DNA of 40,848 bases from Pararhodobacter sp. SW119 (GTDB lineage Bacteria > Pseudomonadota > Alphaproteobacteria > Rhodobacterales > Rhodobacteraceae), in the NCBI RefSeq assembly GCF_017811755.1, contig NZ_JADDJF010000028.1, forward strand, positions 1 through 40,848, read 5' to 3'. Below, piece after piece: positions 8,763-15,882 of the stretch (its first letter is position 1; each line of letters begins with the position of its first letter). The notes beneath the pieces are model-generated. The model saw only the letters and a program-made list of their open reading frames with translations. It searched no databases and had not been told where the DNA came from. A program made the position numbers and the translations under genes.

Positions 8763-8812
8763 AGGCCCGTTTGACCCGTGGTTGCGGGCTGTCTTGAGCC
8801 ATCGTGGATTGC

Positions 8813-8840
8813 CGGGCCGGGCAAGGGCTGGCCCGGCCCG
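8813..8840 (+). terminator. GC-rich hairpin after chrA
   Basis: A 10-base perfect stem (CGGGCCGGGC at 8813-8822 with its complement at 8831-8840, loop of 8) lies 50 bases after the chrA stop. There is no T tract, so it may be a weak terminator or an mRNA end-stabilising hairpin. Confidence 0.4.
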
Positions 8841-8854
8841 CGTGGGGCCGGGCA

Positions 8855-8931
8855 GAAAGTTTCATTGCGGTTAACGGCGCAAAATTCGCCTCTGATCTCA
8901 ATGGTTTGACAAAGGGTCCGCATGCGGACCC
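8855..8931 (+). repeat. Composite repeat element, copy B
   Basis: On the plus strand, the 22-base box at 8855-8876 is identical to 3880-3901 on the minus strand. A 37-base spacer follows, then the 18-base palindrome GGGTCCGCATGCGGACCC (8914-8931). Spacer bases shared with copy A cluster near the palindrome (CTGA, TCAA, TTG and CAA at matching positions). It lies between the converging ends of chrA and ndk. Confidence 0.6.
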
Positions 8932-8932
8932 T
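8913..8932 (-). terminator. Palindromic hairpin downstream of ndk
   Basis: Read on the minus strand, AGGGTCCGCATGCGGACCCT can fold into an 8-base stem with a CATG loop and is followed by TTTGTC, about 60 bases after the ndk stop. It could act as the ndk terminator, but it is also the palindrome of repeat copy B, so the two readings compete. Confidence 0.4.
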
Positions 8933-8991
8933 CCGGCCCGAGACGCCTGCCCAAGCCTTTAGCCAGAAATCGGGGCGCCTGCCGCTTGGCC

Positions 8992-9414
8992 TCAGCCGAC
9001 GATTTCGAGGGCCGAGAAGAAGAAGGCAATCTCTTCGGCAGCGGTGTCGGGCGCGTCCGAGCCGTGGACCGAATTCTCGCCCTTCGACAGCGCGAAGTCC
9101 TTGCGGATCGTGCCTTCGGCGGCTTCCGCGGGGTCGGTCGCGCCCATCACTTCGCGGTTCTTCGCGATCGCGCCGTCGCCTTCCAGCACCTGCACAACGA
9201 CCGGGGCCGAGGCCATGAATTCGCACAGCTCGTCATAGAACGGCCGCTCGCGGTGCACGGCGTAGAATTCCCCGGCTTCTTCCTTGCTCAGGTGAATGCG
9301 CTTCTGTGCGATGATGCGCAGCCCGGCGTCCTCGAACTTGGCGTTGATCTTGCCGGTCAGGTTGCGGCGGGTGGCGTCGGGCTTGAGGATGGAAAGCGTG
9401 CGTTCGATGGCCAT
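8992..9414 (-). CDS. ndk: Nucleoside diphosphate kinase
   Basis: Ndk transfers the gamma phosphate of ATP to nucleoside diphosphates through a phospho-histidine and so balances nucleotide pools. The 140-residue length matches the family exactly. [21 protein letters not shown] opens the protein. The active site is the [20 protein letters not shown] block (about 114-133) with the catalytic His117. The start at 9414 begins the conserved N-terminus; a 14-codon upstream extension is open but is not family-like. The divergent ABC-F gene starts 172 bases away and the promoters must share that gap. Confidence 0.97.
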   Translation of the reverse strand: MAIERTLSILKPDATRRNLTGKINAKFEDAGLRIIAQKRIHLSKEEAGEFYAVHRERPFYDELCEFMASAPVVVQVLEGDGAIAKNREVMGATDPAEAAEGTIRKDFALSKGENSVHGSDAPDTAAEEIAFFFSALEIVG

Positions 9415-9586
9415 TCGGCGTGCCTCATGTCTGCTTGGGGGGATGGCCGTTGCCACCCCATTGAATCCGCTGGCCCGTTAGCACTTGCCGCGTCGGATGG
9501 AAAGGGGCCGCGCGCGGGATGCCCGGCGCGATCACCGGCGCATCCCCCGATTGACGCTGGCGGCGCAATCGGGCAAGGCGCGGGTC

Positions 9587-11440
9587 ATGCTCGTGATCGA
9601 AGACCTGCATTTCTCCATCGAGGGGCGGCCGCTGTTTGCGGGTGCCAGTGCGCGCATTCCGGCCGGTCACAAGGTCGGCCTTGTCGGGCGCAACGGGTCG
9701 GGCAAGACCACGCTCTTTCGCCTGATCCGGGGCGAACTGGCCGTCGAGGGCGGCGCAATCCGCCTGCCCAACCGCGCCCGCATCGGCGGCGTCGCGCAGG
9801 AGGCGCCGGCGGGCGCGACCTCGCTTTTGGACACGGTGCTGGCCGCCGATACCGAGCGCGCCAGCCTGATGGCCGAGGCGGAGACCGCGACCGACGCGGC
9901 GCGGATTGCGGCGGTGCAGGCGCGTCTGACCGATATCGACGCCTGGTCGGCCGAGGGGCGGGCGAGTTCGATCCTGAAGGGCTTGGGCTTTACCGAGGAC
10001 GAGATGCGCCAGCCCTGCTCGGACTTCTCGGGCGGATGGCGGATGCGGGTGGCGCTGGCCGGGGTGCTGTTTGCGCAGCCTGACCTGCTACTGCTCGATG
10101 AGCCGACGAACTACCTGGACCTGGAAGGGGCGCTGTGGCTGGAAAGCTATCTGGCGCGCTATCCGCACACGGTCATCATCATCAGCCACGACCGCGGGCT
10201 GCTGAACCGCGCGGTCGGCGCGATCCTGCATCTGGAGGATGGGCGGCTGACCCTCTACCAGGGCGGCTACGACACCTTTGCGCGGACCCGTGCCGAACAG
10301 CGCGCGGTGCTGGTCGCCGAGGCCAAGAAGCAGGAGTTGCGGCGCGCGCATCTGCAAAGCTTCGTCGACCGCTTCCGCGCCAAGGCATCGAAAGCGCGTC
10401 AGGCGCAAAGCCGCGTCAAGATGCTGGAAAAGATGACGCCCATCACCCCGCCCGCCGAGGCGGCGCGGCATGTCTTCACCTTTCCCGCGCCCGAAGAGTT
10501 GTCCCCGCCCATCGTCGCGCTGGAGGGCGTCAAGGTGGGCTATGACGACGTGCCGGTGCTGCAGCGCCTGAACCTGCGCGTCGATCAGGACGACCGGATC
10601 GCGCTTCTGGGCCGCAACGGCGAGGGCAAGTCGACGCTGTCCAAGCTTCTGGCCGGCAAGATGGAGCCGATGGGCGGGCAGATCACGCGGGCGGCGAAAC
10701 TGCGCGTTGGCTATTTCGCCCAGCATCAGGTGGATGAGTTGCATCTGGACGAGACGCCGCTTCAGCATATCCAGCGCCAGCGCCCGACCGAGGGACAGCC
10801 GAGGTTGCGCGCGCGGCTGGCGGGGTTCGGGCTTTTCGCGGATCAGGCCGAGACCGAGGTCGAACGGCTTTCGGGCGGGCAGAAGGCACGGCTCAGCCTG
10901 CTGCTGGCCACGATCGACGCGCCGCATCTGCTGATCCTGGACGAACCGACCAACCACCTGGACATCGAAAGCCGCGAGGCGCTGGTCGAGGCGCTGACCG
11001 CCTATTCCGGCGCGGTGGTTCTGGTCAGCCATGACATGCATCTGCTGAACCTTGTGGCCGACCGTTTGTGGCTGGTGTCGAACGGGGCGGTGACGCCCTG
11101 GGAGGACGATCTTGAATCCTATCGCCGCTTCCTGCTGACCTCCGACGCGCCCGAACGCGAGGCGCGGCCGAAAGCACCGAAAACCGCGAAACCCGTCGCG
11201 AAGGCGGATCTTGTGCTACTGAGGTCCGAGGTGCGGAAATGCGAGCAGCGCGTCGAGAAGCTGAGCGAGATGCGCGACAAGCTGGCGCGGAAGCTGGCCG
11301 ACCCCGCGCTCTACGATGACGCGCGGCGCGACGAACTGGAAGTCTGGAACCGGAAGTATGCGGAAGTGATGGACGGGATCGAGCGCGCCGAGGCATTGTG
11401 GATGAAAGCCGCCGAAGCGTTGGAGAGCGCCCGGGCCTGA
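9587..11440 (+). CDS. ABC-F family ATPase (YheS-like)
   Basis: A soluble 617-residue protein with two ABC ATPase domains and no membrane segments, typical of ABC-F proteins, which act on the ribosome. Domain 1 has Walker A GRNGSGKTT (about 30), signature FSGGWRMRVALAG and Walker B LLLLDEPTNYLDLEG. Domain 2 has GRNGEGKST, signature LSGGQKARLSLLL and LLILDEPTNHLDIES. The charged linker between them (RAHLQSFVDRFRAKASKARQ) is the ABC-F signature. A C-terminal basic coiled coil (about 530-610) resembles the YheS/Uup arrangement. The ATG at 9587 (MLVIEDLHF) precedes domain 1 directly. The exact subfamily is uncertain. marC follows after 19 bases, so they may share a transcript. Confidence 0.93.
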   Translation: MLVIEDLHFSIEGRPLFAGASARIPAGHKVGLVGRNGSGKTTLFRLIRGELAVEGGAIRLPNRARIGGVAQEAPAGATSLLDTVLAADTERASLMAEAETATDAARIAAVQARLTDIDAWSAEGRASSILKGLGFTEDEMRQPCSDFSGGWRMRVALAGVLFAQPDLLLLDEPTNYLDLEGALWLESYLARYPHTVIIISHDRGLLNRAVGAILHLEDGRLTLYQGGYDTFARTRAEQRAVLVAEAKKQELRRAHLQSFVDRFRAKASKARQAQSRVKMLEKMTPITPPAEAARHVFTFPAPEELSPPIVALEGVKVGYDDVPVLQRLNLRVDQDDRIALLGRNGEGKSTLSKLLAGKMEPMGGQITRAAKLRVGYFAQHQVDELHLDETPLQHIQRQRPTEGQPRLRARLAGFGLFADQAETEVERLSGGQKARLSLLLATIDAPHLLILDEPTNHLDIESREALVEALTAYSGAVVLVSHDMHLLNLVADRLWLVSNGAVTPWEDDLESYRRFLLTSDAPEREARPKAPKTAKPVAKADLVLLRSEVRKCEQRVEKLSEMRDKLARKLADPALYDDARRDELEVWNRKYAEVMDGIERAEALWMKAAEALESARA

Positions 11441-11459
11441 GGTCGAAAGGACCAAGCCG

Positions 11460-12074
11460 ATGCCGGAACCCGCCTTCCTGATCACCGTCTTCGTCACGCT
11501 TTTCGTGGTGATCGACCCGATCGGACTGGCGCCGCTGTTTCTTGCGCTGACGCAGGGGATGGACCGGGCGCAGCGGGTGGCCGTGGGGCTGCGCGCCTGC
11601 GTCATCTCGGTCGTCCTGCTGATGATCTTCGGGTTGGCGGGCGAGGCGATCCTGGGTGCGATCGGGATCACCATGCCGGCCTTCCAGATCGCGGGCGGGA
11701 TCCTGCTGTTCCTGATCGCGCTCGACATGGTGTTCGAGCGGCGCAGCAAGCGCCGGGAGGGGCATGCGACGTCCGAGGATGACCCGTCGGTGTTCCCGCT
11801 GGCGATGCCGCTGATCGCGGGCCCGGGGGCGATGGCGGCGATGATCCTGCTGGTGGGCGAGACCGACTGGCAATGGACCGGGGTGGCGGCGGTGCATTTG
11901 GCGATGGTGGCGGTGATCGCGCTGGCGTTCATTCTGTTCCTGCTGGCGATCCCGCTGGAGCGCGCGCTGGGCAAGACCGGGACGATGGTGATCACGCGGC
12001 TGCTGGGCATACTGCTGGCGGCGCTGTCCGTGCAGTTCGTACTGAACGGGTTGCGTGGGGCGGGACTGGTCTGA
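11460..12074 (+). CDS. MarC-family integral membrane protein
   Basis: A 204-residue MarC/UPF0056-family inner-membrane protein with six hydrophobic segments. The N-terminal FVVIDPIGLAPLFLALTQGM and the central PLAMPLIAGPGAMAAMILL are the two conserved family blocks; the paired Pro/Gly-rich segments point to an internal repeat. Family function is not settled: MarC itself is no longer thought to be a drug pump. An AAAGGA ribosome-binding site lies 7 bases before the ATG. The preceding ABC-F gene ends 19 bases upstream. A small GGGAC/GTCCC hairpin at 12081-12092 directly follows the stop. Confidence 0.88.
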   Translation: MPEPAFLITVFVTLFVVIDPIGLAPLFLALTQGMDRAQRVAVGLRACVISVVLLMIFGLAGEAILGAIGITMPAFQIAGGILLFLIALDMVFERRSKRREGHATSEDDPSVFPLAMPLIAGPGAMAAMILLVGETDWQWTGVAAVHLAMVAVIALAFILFLLAIPLERALGKTGTMVITRLLGILLAALSVQFVLNGLRGAGLV

Positions 12075-12433
12075 GAGGGCGGGACGTGTCCCGGTTGGCG
12101 CGGCGAGGCGAGGGTGTGTCCAAGCTTGGACAATCGCGTAACCAACAGATATCATGTCATAAAGTTTTTTCTGTTAACCTGTTGGCAACCCGGTTTACAG
12201 GGGTCGCCGTGCCGGGGAAGACCCTGCGGCGCGCTCGGATGCGGCCGGACGTGTGCAGGTCGATGGCCGGAAATCGGCGCCGGCAGGTCACCGGGGGATC
12301 GGTTCACAGCCTTGTGCCGCCGGCCTGCGCCCTCTTCCAGCGCGGAACGCGGCCCCTATATTGAGCGAATGACCAGTCAGACTCACCCGCGCCGCCTGTT
12401 CCACAGCGTCCGACTCAACCGGGCGCGTCCGGC
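12075..12433. other. 359-base intergenic region with palindrome and AT-rich core
   Basis: Only a possible tiny ORF (listed separately) is seen here. The stretch holds a perfect 16-base palindrome, TGTCCAAGCTTGGACA (12117-12132), with the same TGTCCA/TGGACA arms as repeat copy A. About 40 bases further is GGTTAAC on the minus strand, also a motif of that repeat. An AT-rich tract (12141-12180), flanked by ACCAACAG and CTGTTGG, looks like a promoter or operator region. No T-rich terminator is clear. Confidence 0.45.
12117..12132. promoter_or_regulatory. 16-base palindrome, candidate protein-binding site
   Basis: TGTCCAAGCTTGGACA is a perfect palindrome whose outer six bases on each side equal those of the palindrome at 3826-3841. 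The factor that might bind it is unknown. Confidence 0.35.
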
Positions 12434-12437
12434 ATGA
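12369..12437 (+). CDS. Possible 22-codon upstream ORF overlapping the protease start
   Basis: An ATG at 12369 opens a 22-codon frame (MTSQTHPRRLFHSVRLNRAR and two more residues) whose TGA overlaps the ATG of the aspartic protease gene in an ATGA junction. The placement suggests translational coupling. The ribosome-binding site is poor and the peptide matches nothing I know. It may be chance in GC-rich DNA. Confidence 0.2.
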   Translation: MTSQTHPRRLFHSVRLNRARPA

Positions 12438-13030
12438 GTGGCGATCCGCAGATCGAACGGCTGGTCTATCTGAGCATCCTGGGCACCGTGCTGATCGGGT
12501 ATTTCCTGCTCAGCGGGCGCGCGGGGATCGGTACGATGCTGCGGCATCTGATCCTCTGGGCGCTGATCATCACCGGGGTCGCCGCAGCCTATGGGCTGGT
12601 CACCCAGACCGGCACCTTTGCGACGCATATGCAGCAAAGCACCGGCGAGGCGGTCGAGTTGCAGCGCGGGCGCGACGGACATTTCCATCTGACCGCCGAG
12701 GTGACCGGGCCGCCCGGCGCAGCACCGCAGCAGATCCGGTTCATCGTCGATACCGGTGCGACCGAGTTGGTCCTGTCTAAGGCCGATGCCGAGCGGCTGG
12801 GATTCCGCGACGAGGATCTGGCCTTCCTGGGAACGGCGCGGACGGCCAACGGGGTCGTGCGGACGGCGATGGTGCTGCTTGACAGCGTCCAGCTTGGCGA
12901 ACGCGAGGATCGTCGCGTGCGCGCTTTGGTCAACGAGGGGCAACTGGACGTGTCGCTTCTGGGGATGGGCTATCTGAACCGGTTCGCCCGGATCGAGATG
13001 ACGCGCGACCGACTGCGGCTCGAATACTGA
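12434..13030 (+). CDS. Membrane-anchored retropepsin-like aspartic protease (clan AA)
   Basis: A 198-residue protein with two N-terminal membrane segments (about 10-27 and 36-56) followed by a single retropepsin-like domain. The catalytic motif is IRFIVDTGATELVLS, with Asp106 in DTGAT. A second family block, LNRFARIEMTRDRLRL, closes the domain. This layout fits the TIGR02281-type family of alphaproteobacterial aspartic proteases, which should act as dimers with the domain on the periplasmic side. Substrates are unknown. The gene ends 10 bases from the convergent nsrR-like gene. Confidence 0.85.
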   Translation: MSGDPQIERLVYLSILGTVLIGYFLLSGRAGIGTMLRHLILWALIITGVAAAYGLVTQTGTFATHMQQSTGEAVELQRGRDGHFHLTAEVTGPPGAAPQQIRFIVDTGATELVLSKADAERLGFRDEDLAFLGTARTANGVVRTAMVLLDSVQLGEREDRRVRALVNEGQLDVSLLGMGYLNRFARIEMTRDRLRLEY

Positions 13031-13040
13031 GCGGCGCGGT

Positions 13041-13529
13041 TCAGGCGCGGGAAAGGGCCACGCGTTTGCAGCCAAGGCGGGCTGCGGTGCGCGTGCCCTC
13101 GGCCAGCGACAGGATCGCGGTGAGCCCTTCGTTGCAATCGACCAGATCGTGCAGCGTCAGCGGGTCGAGCGTGGCGTAGAACGCCTCGACCGCGCGCGCC
13201 AGGTGCAGGTCGATCCGGCAGACGCCCTTGAGCGGGCAGGCCGTGTCGTCTGTGAAGCATTCCATGAACGGAACGTCGGATTCGAACCGGCGAAAGACCT
13301 CGCCCAGGCTGATCTCGGTCGCGGGGCGGGCGAGGACGAAGCCGCCGTTGCGCCCGCGCAAGGTCTGGATCAGGCCGATCTGGCCCAGCTGGTTCACGAC
13401 CTGCGCCAGGTGATTTTCGGATGCGTTGATGAGCGCCGCGACATCCGATTTCCGGACGACCCGGTCGGGATTGACCGCGCAGACCATGAGCGCCCGCATG
13501 GCAAGCGCGGTGCGTGTCGTCAGGCGCAT
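13041..13529 (-). CDS. nsrR: NsrR-like Rrf2-family [Fe-S] transcriptional regulator
   Basis: A 162-residue Rrf2-family winged-helix regulator. The start MRLTTRTALAMRALM, the ENHLAQVVNQLGQIGLIQT recognition region and LRGRNGGFVLARP are close to known NsrR sequences. Three cysteines at 91, 98 and 104 (spacing C-x6-C-x5-C) match the cluster ligands of NsrR in Neisseria. NsrR proteins sense nitric oxide through the cluster and repress stress genes. The ATG at 13529 fits homologues and has a GGGGGGAGA ribosome-binding site. It is divergent from the SQR-like gene, with an FNR box 61 bases before its start codon. Another Fe-S or redox-sensing Rrf2 subtype is possible; NsrR is the best match. Confidence 0.8.
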   Translation of the reverse strand: MRLTTRTALAMRALMVCAVNPDRVVRKSDVAALINASENHLAQVVNQLGQIGLIQTLRGRNGGFVLARPATEISLGEVFRRFESDVPFMECFTDDTACPLKGVCRIDLHLARAVEAFYATLDPLTLHDLVDCNEGLTAILSLAEGTRTAARLGCKRVALSRA

Positions 13530-13589
13530 TTCGGATATCTCCCCCCATCCGGCGTTTGGAGGAGTGTGGGCAATTCGCCGGCAATTGCC

Positions 13590-13603
13590 TTGATTTCGAT
13601 CAA
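13590..13603. promoter_or_regulatory. FNR/FnrL box for the nsrR-like gene
   Basis: TTGATTTCGATCAA is a perfect TTGAT-N4-ATCAA site, centred 67 bases upstream of the nsrR-like start codon. It suggests oxygen control by an FnrL-type regulator. A CRP-like paralogue such as DnrD or NnrR recognises similar sites and cannot be excluded. Confidence 0.7.
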
Positions 13604-13682
13604 GCTTTCGCGGAGGGCGGGGGGGCCTTTTCCCGGCCCTTCCGATCGGCGGGGATGCGACGATTGCGCGCAGCGCGGTGCC

Positions 13683-13696
13683 TTGATGCAGATCAA
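13683..13696. promoter_or_regulatory. FNR/FnrL box for the SQR-like operon
   Basis: TTGATGCAGATCAA is a second perfect TTGAT-N4-ATCAA site, centred about 73 bases before the SQR-like ATG. If it acts from position -41.5, transcription would start near 13731, which leaves room for a -10 element around 13715-13720 (GTTTAA). Confidence 0.7.
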
Positions 13697-13762
13697 AGAA
13701 ATGAATACCAGAATGTTTAAGGGGGAAGGGCACGGCGCGGTTGCGCCCGAGAGGAGGACTGC

Positions 13763-15079
13763 ATGACCGGATCATTGGGTTTCTCGGCCACCCGGCGCGG
13801 GTTTCTGGGCCTGGCCGCCGGCGGCGTTGCGCTGACCGCACTGCCCGAGGCGACGCGCGCCCAGCCGGTGCGCACGTCGGCGCGTATCGTGATCCTGGGC
13901 GCGGGTGCGGGCGGGGCAAGCATGGCCAACTGGCTGGCCGCGCGGCTGGAGGGTGCGCAGATCACGGTCGTCGATGGTCGCATGCAGCACTGGTATCAGC
14001 CGGGCTTCACGCTGGTCGCGGCGGGGCTGAAGCCTGCCGGCTACGCGACCAGTGCGACCGGCGACTGGCTGCCTGCGGGCGTGCGCTGGGTGCAGGACTT
14101 CGCGGCCGAAATCGACCCCGAGGCGAATCGCGTCACCACGCTGGGCGGAGAACGGCTGGACTATGACTACCTGATCGTGGCGACGGGGCTGACGCTCGAC
14201 TGGGATGCCATCGAGGGGTTTTCACTGGACATGGTGGGCGAGAACGGGATCAGCGCGCATTACGCCGGGCCCGATCACGCCGAACGCAGCTGCCGCGCGC
14301 TGGACCGGTTCATCGACGAAGGCGGGGTGGGCCTGTTCGGCCGCCCGGAGACCGAGATGAAATGCGCGGGCGCGCCCCTGAAGATCACCATGCTGACCGA
14401 AGACATGGCGACGCGCCGGGGCAGCCGGGACAGGGTCAGCCTGATCTACAACGCGCACAACCCGACGCTTTTCGGCGTGCCCATCGTCGACCACCGCGTG
14501 CGGCAGATCTTCCGCGAGCGGGACATCCCCGTGCGGTTCGGCCATGTGCTGAAGGCGATCGATCCCGCCCGCAAGGTGGCCACCTATGCAACGCCTGAGG
14601 GCGACGTCGAGACCGGCTATGACTTCATCAACGTCATCCCGCCGCAGCGGGCGCCGCAGGTGGTGCGCGAGTCGGGGCTGAGTTGGGCGGACCGCTGGAC
14701 CGACCAGGGATGGATCGAGGTCGACATGGGGACGCTGCGCCACGCGCGGTATCCCAACGTTTTCGGCATCGGCGACATCAACGGCGTGCCCAAGGGCAAG
14801 ACAGCGGCCAGCGTCAAATGGCACCTGCCGGTGGTCGAGGATCATCTGATCAGCGAGATGCAGGGCCGTGAGGGGACGCGGCGGTTCAACGGCTATACCT
14901 CGTGCCCGATGATCACGCGGGTCGGGCGGGCGATGCTGATCGAGTTCGACTACAACGACAATCTGGTCCCGTCCTTCCCCGGCGTCGTTGCCCCGCTGGA
15001 GGAGCTGTGGGTCGCCTGGCTGATGAAGGAAGTTGCGCTGAAACCCACCTATATCGCCATGCTGCGCGGCCTCGCCTGA
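13763..15079 (+). CDS. Tat-exported sulfide:quinone oxidoreductase-like flavoprotein
   Basis: A 438-residue FAD-dependent disulphide reductase of the SQR/flavocytochrome-c type. The N-terminus has a twin-arginine signal (ATRRGFLGLAAGG, residues 9-21, with a cleavage region near ATRAQP), so it should work in the periplasm. FAD is bound by ILGAGAGGASMANWL (about 44) and GIGDINGVPKGKTAA near 335. Three Cys at 177, 201 (KCAGAP) and 381 (YTSCP) match the SQR redox cysteines. SQRs oxidise sulfide to polysulfur and pass electrons to quinone. The start at 13763 gives the full Tat signal; GAGGA lies about 5 bases upstream. A DUF5368 gene follows 11 bases later. The FNR box and divergent NsrR-like gene suggest low-oxygen or NO-linked expression. 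The true substrate is uncertain. Confidence 0.82.
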   Translation: MTGSLGFSATRRGFLGLAAGGVALTALPEATRAQPVRTSARIVILGAGAGGASMANWLAARLEGAQITVVDGRMQHWYQPGFTLVAAGLKPAGYATSATGDWLPAGVRWVQDFAAEIDPEANRVTTLGGERLDYDYLIVATGLTLDWDAIEGFSLDMVGENGISAHYAGPDHAERSCRALDRFIDEGGVGLFGRPETEMKCAGAPLKITMLTEDMATRRGSRDRVSLIYNAHNPTLFGVPIVDHRVRQIFRERDIPVRFGHVLKAIDPARKVATYATPEGDVETGYDFINVIPPQRAPQVVRESGLSWADRWTDQGWIEVDMGTLRHARYPNVFGIGDINGVPKGKTAASVKWHLPVVEDHLISEMQGREGTRRFNGYTSCPMITRVGRAMLIEFDYNDNLVPSFPGVVAPLEELWVAWLMKEVALKPTYIAMLRGLA

Positions 15080-15090
15080 GGAGAGACGAG

Positions 15091-15450
15091 ATGGAAGAAT
15101 TCAGCCTGCGCACTTTTCTGGCCGTGTTCGAGGAGATCTTCGGCGCGGGGCTTTTCTGGGTACTTGTGGCCGTCGCCGCTGTGTTCACCGTGGCCTGGAT
15201 CTACGTGCTGGTGCGGGATCGGGAACTGTCGATGCGCAAGTATCTGGTCGCGCAGATCTCGATGCCGGTCGGGGCGATTGCGGCGGTCGCCTTCGTGCTG
15301 TGGGTCACGAATTCGCAGCTTCGCGATATCGGCGGGCCGATCGACGGTCTGATACTGCTGGGCGTCGCGGTCCTGGGCGCGGTGGGGCTGTCTATCGTCG
15401 TCTATGTGCTGCAGTCGCTGGGGCGCCGGGCGCCGCCGCCGCAGTCCTGA
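15091..15450 (+). CDS. DUF5368 three-helix membrane protein
   Basis: A 119-residue protein with three clear membrane helices (about 18-42, 52-73 and 84-108) and a short Pro-rich tail. The sequence MEEFSLRTFLAVFEEIFGAG matches the DUF5368 family of Rhodobacterales. Function is not known. It follows the SQR-like gene by 11 bases with a GAGGAGAG ribosome-binding site, so both are almost surely one transcript. A membrane partner for the exported flavoprotein, for example on the quinone side, is a reasonable inference but is not shown by the sequence. Confidence 0.78.
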   Translation: MEEFSLRTFLAVFEEIFGAGLFWVLVAVAAVFTVAWIYVLVRDRELSMRKYLVAQISMPVGAIAAVAFVLWVTNSQLRDIGGPIDGLILLGVAVLGAVGLSIVVYVLQSLGRRAPPPQS

Positions 15451-15507
15451 CCCGTACCGGGTTTCGCGGCCGGCGCTTTCGGGGGCCGGTTTCGCGCTTT
15501 ACATAGC

Positions 15508-15522
15508 TGAGTGTTTCTGTCA
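15508..15522. promoter_or_regulatory. Candidate iron-responsive IRO-type box before bfd-bfr
   Basis: TGAGTGTTTCTGTCA fits the TGA-N9-TCA pattern described for Rhodobacterales iron genes, and the flanking C and G extend the symmetry to CTGA/TCAG. It lies 55 bases before bfd and just after a possible -10 element (TACATA, 15500-15505), so a bound repressor would cover the start of transcription. Confidence 0.5.
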
Positions 15523-15576
15523 GAAAAGCGCTGGGTCCGGGGAATGGCGGGCCGGGACGTAGGCTAAAGGTGCGGC

Positions 15577-15882
15577 ATGATCGTCTGCCACTGCATGAAC
15601 ATCGCCGATCAGGACATCCACGCCGCGGTGGACTGGATGCGCGCTGCCGACCCCGACACGATCATCACCCCGCGCAAGGTCTATCGCGCGCTGGGCAAGA
15701 CCGCCGATTGCGGTGGATGCCTTCCACTCTTCCTTGACACGATGCGCAGATGTGAGAGTTTTCCGGTATCCGCAGCCGGGCGGGCCGACACCGCGGTGCC
15801 GATCCTGCGCAACGTGAAAGGACAGGGACATGAAGGGCGATCCGAAGGTCATCGAGTATCTCAACGCGGCACTTCGGTCTGA
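15577..15882 (+). CDS. bfd: Bacterioferritin-associated ferredoxin ([2Fe-2S])
   Basis: A 101-residue Bfd-type [2Fe-2S] protein. The start [18 protein letters not shown] and the TADCGGCLP block give the four ligands Cys4, Cys6, Cys45 and Cys48, in the usual C-x-C...C-x2-C order. Bfd reduces the heme of bacterioferritin to release stored iron. The next gene is bfr, which starts inside the last 53 bases of bfd in another frame, so the final 17 residues are antecedent-free overlap sequence and not part of the fold. E. coli Bfd is 64 residues, so the tail after about residue 60 is extra. An iron-type box lies upstream. Confidence 0.9.
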   Translation: MIVCHCMNIADQDIHAAVDWMRAADPDTIITPRKVYRALGKTADCGGCLPLFLDTMRRCESFPVSAAGRADTAVPILRNVKGQGHEGRSEGHRVSQRGTSV

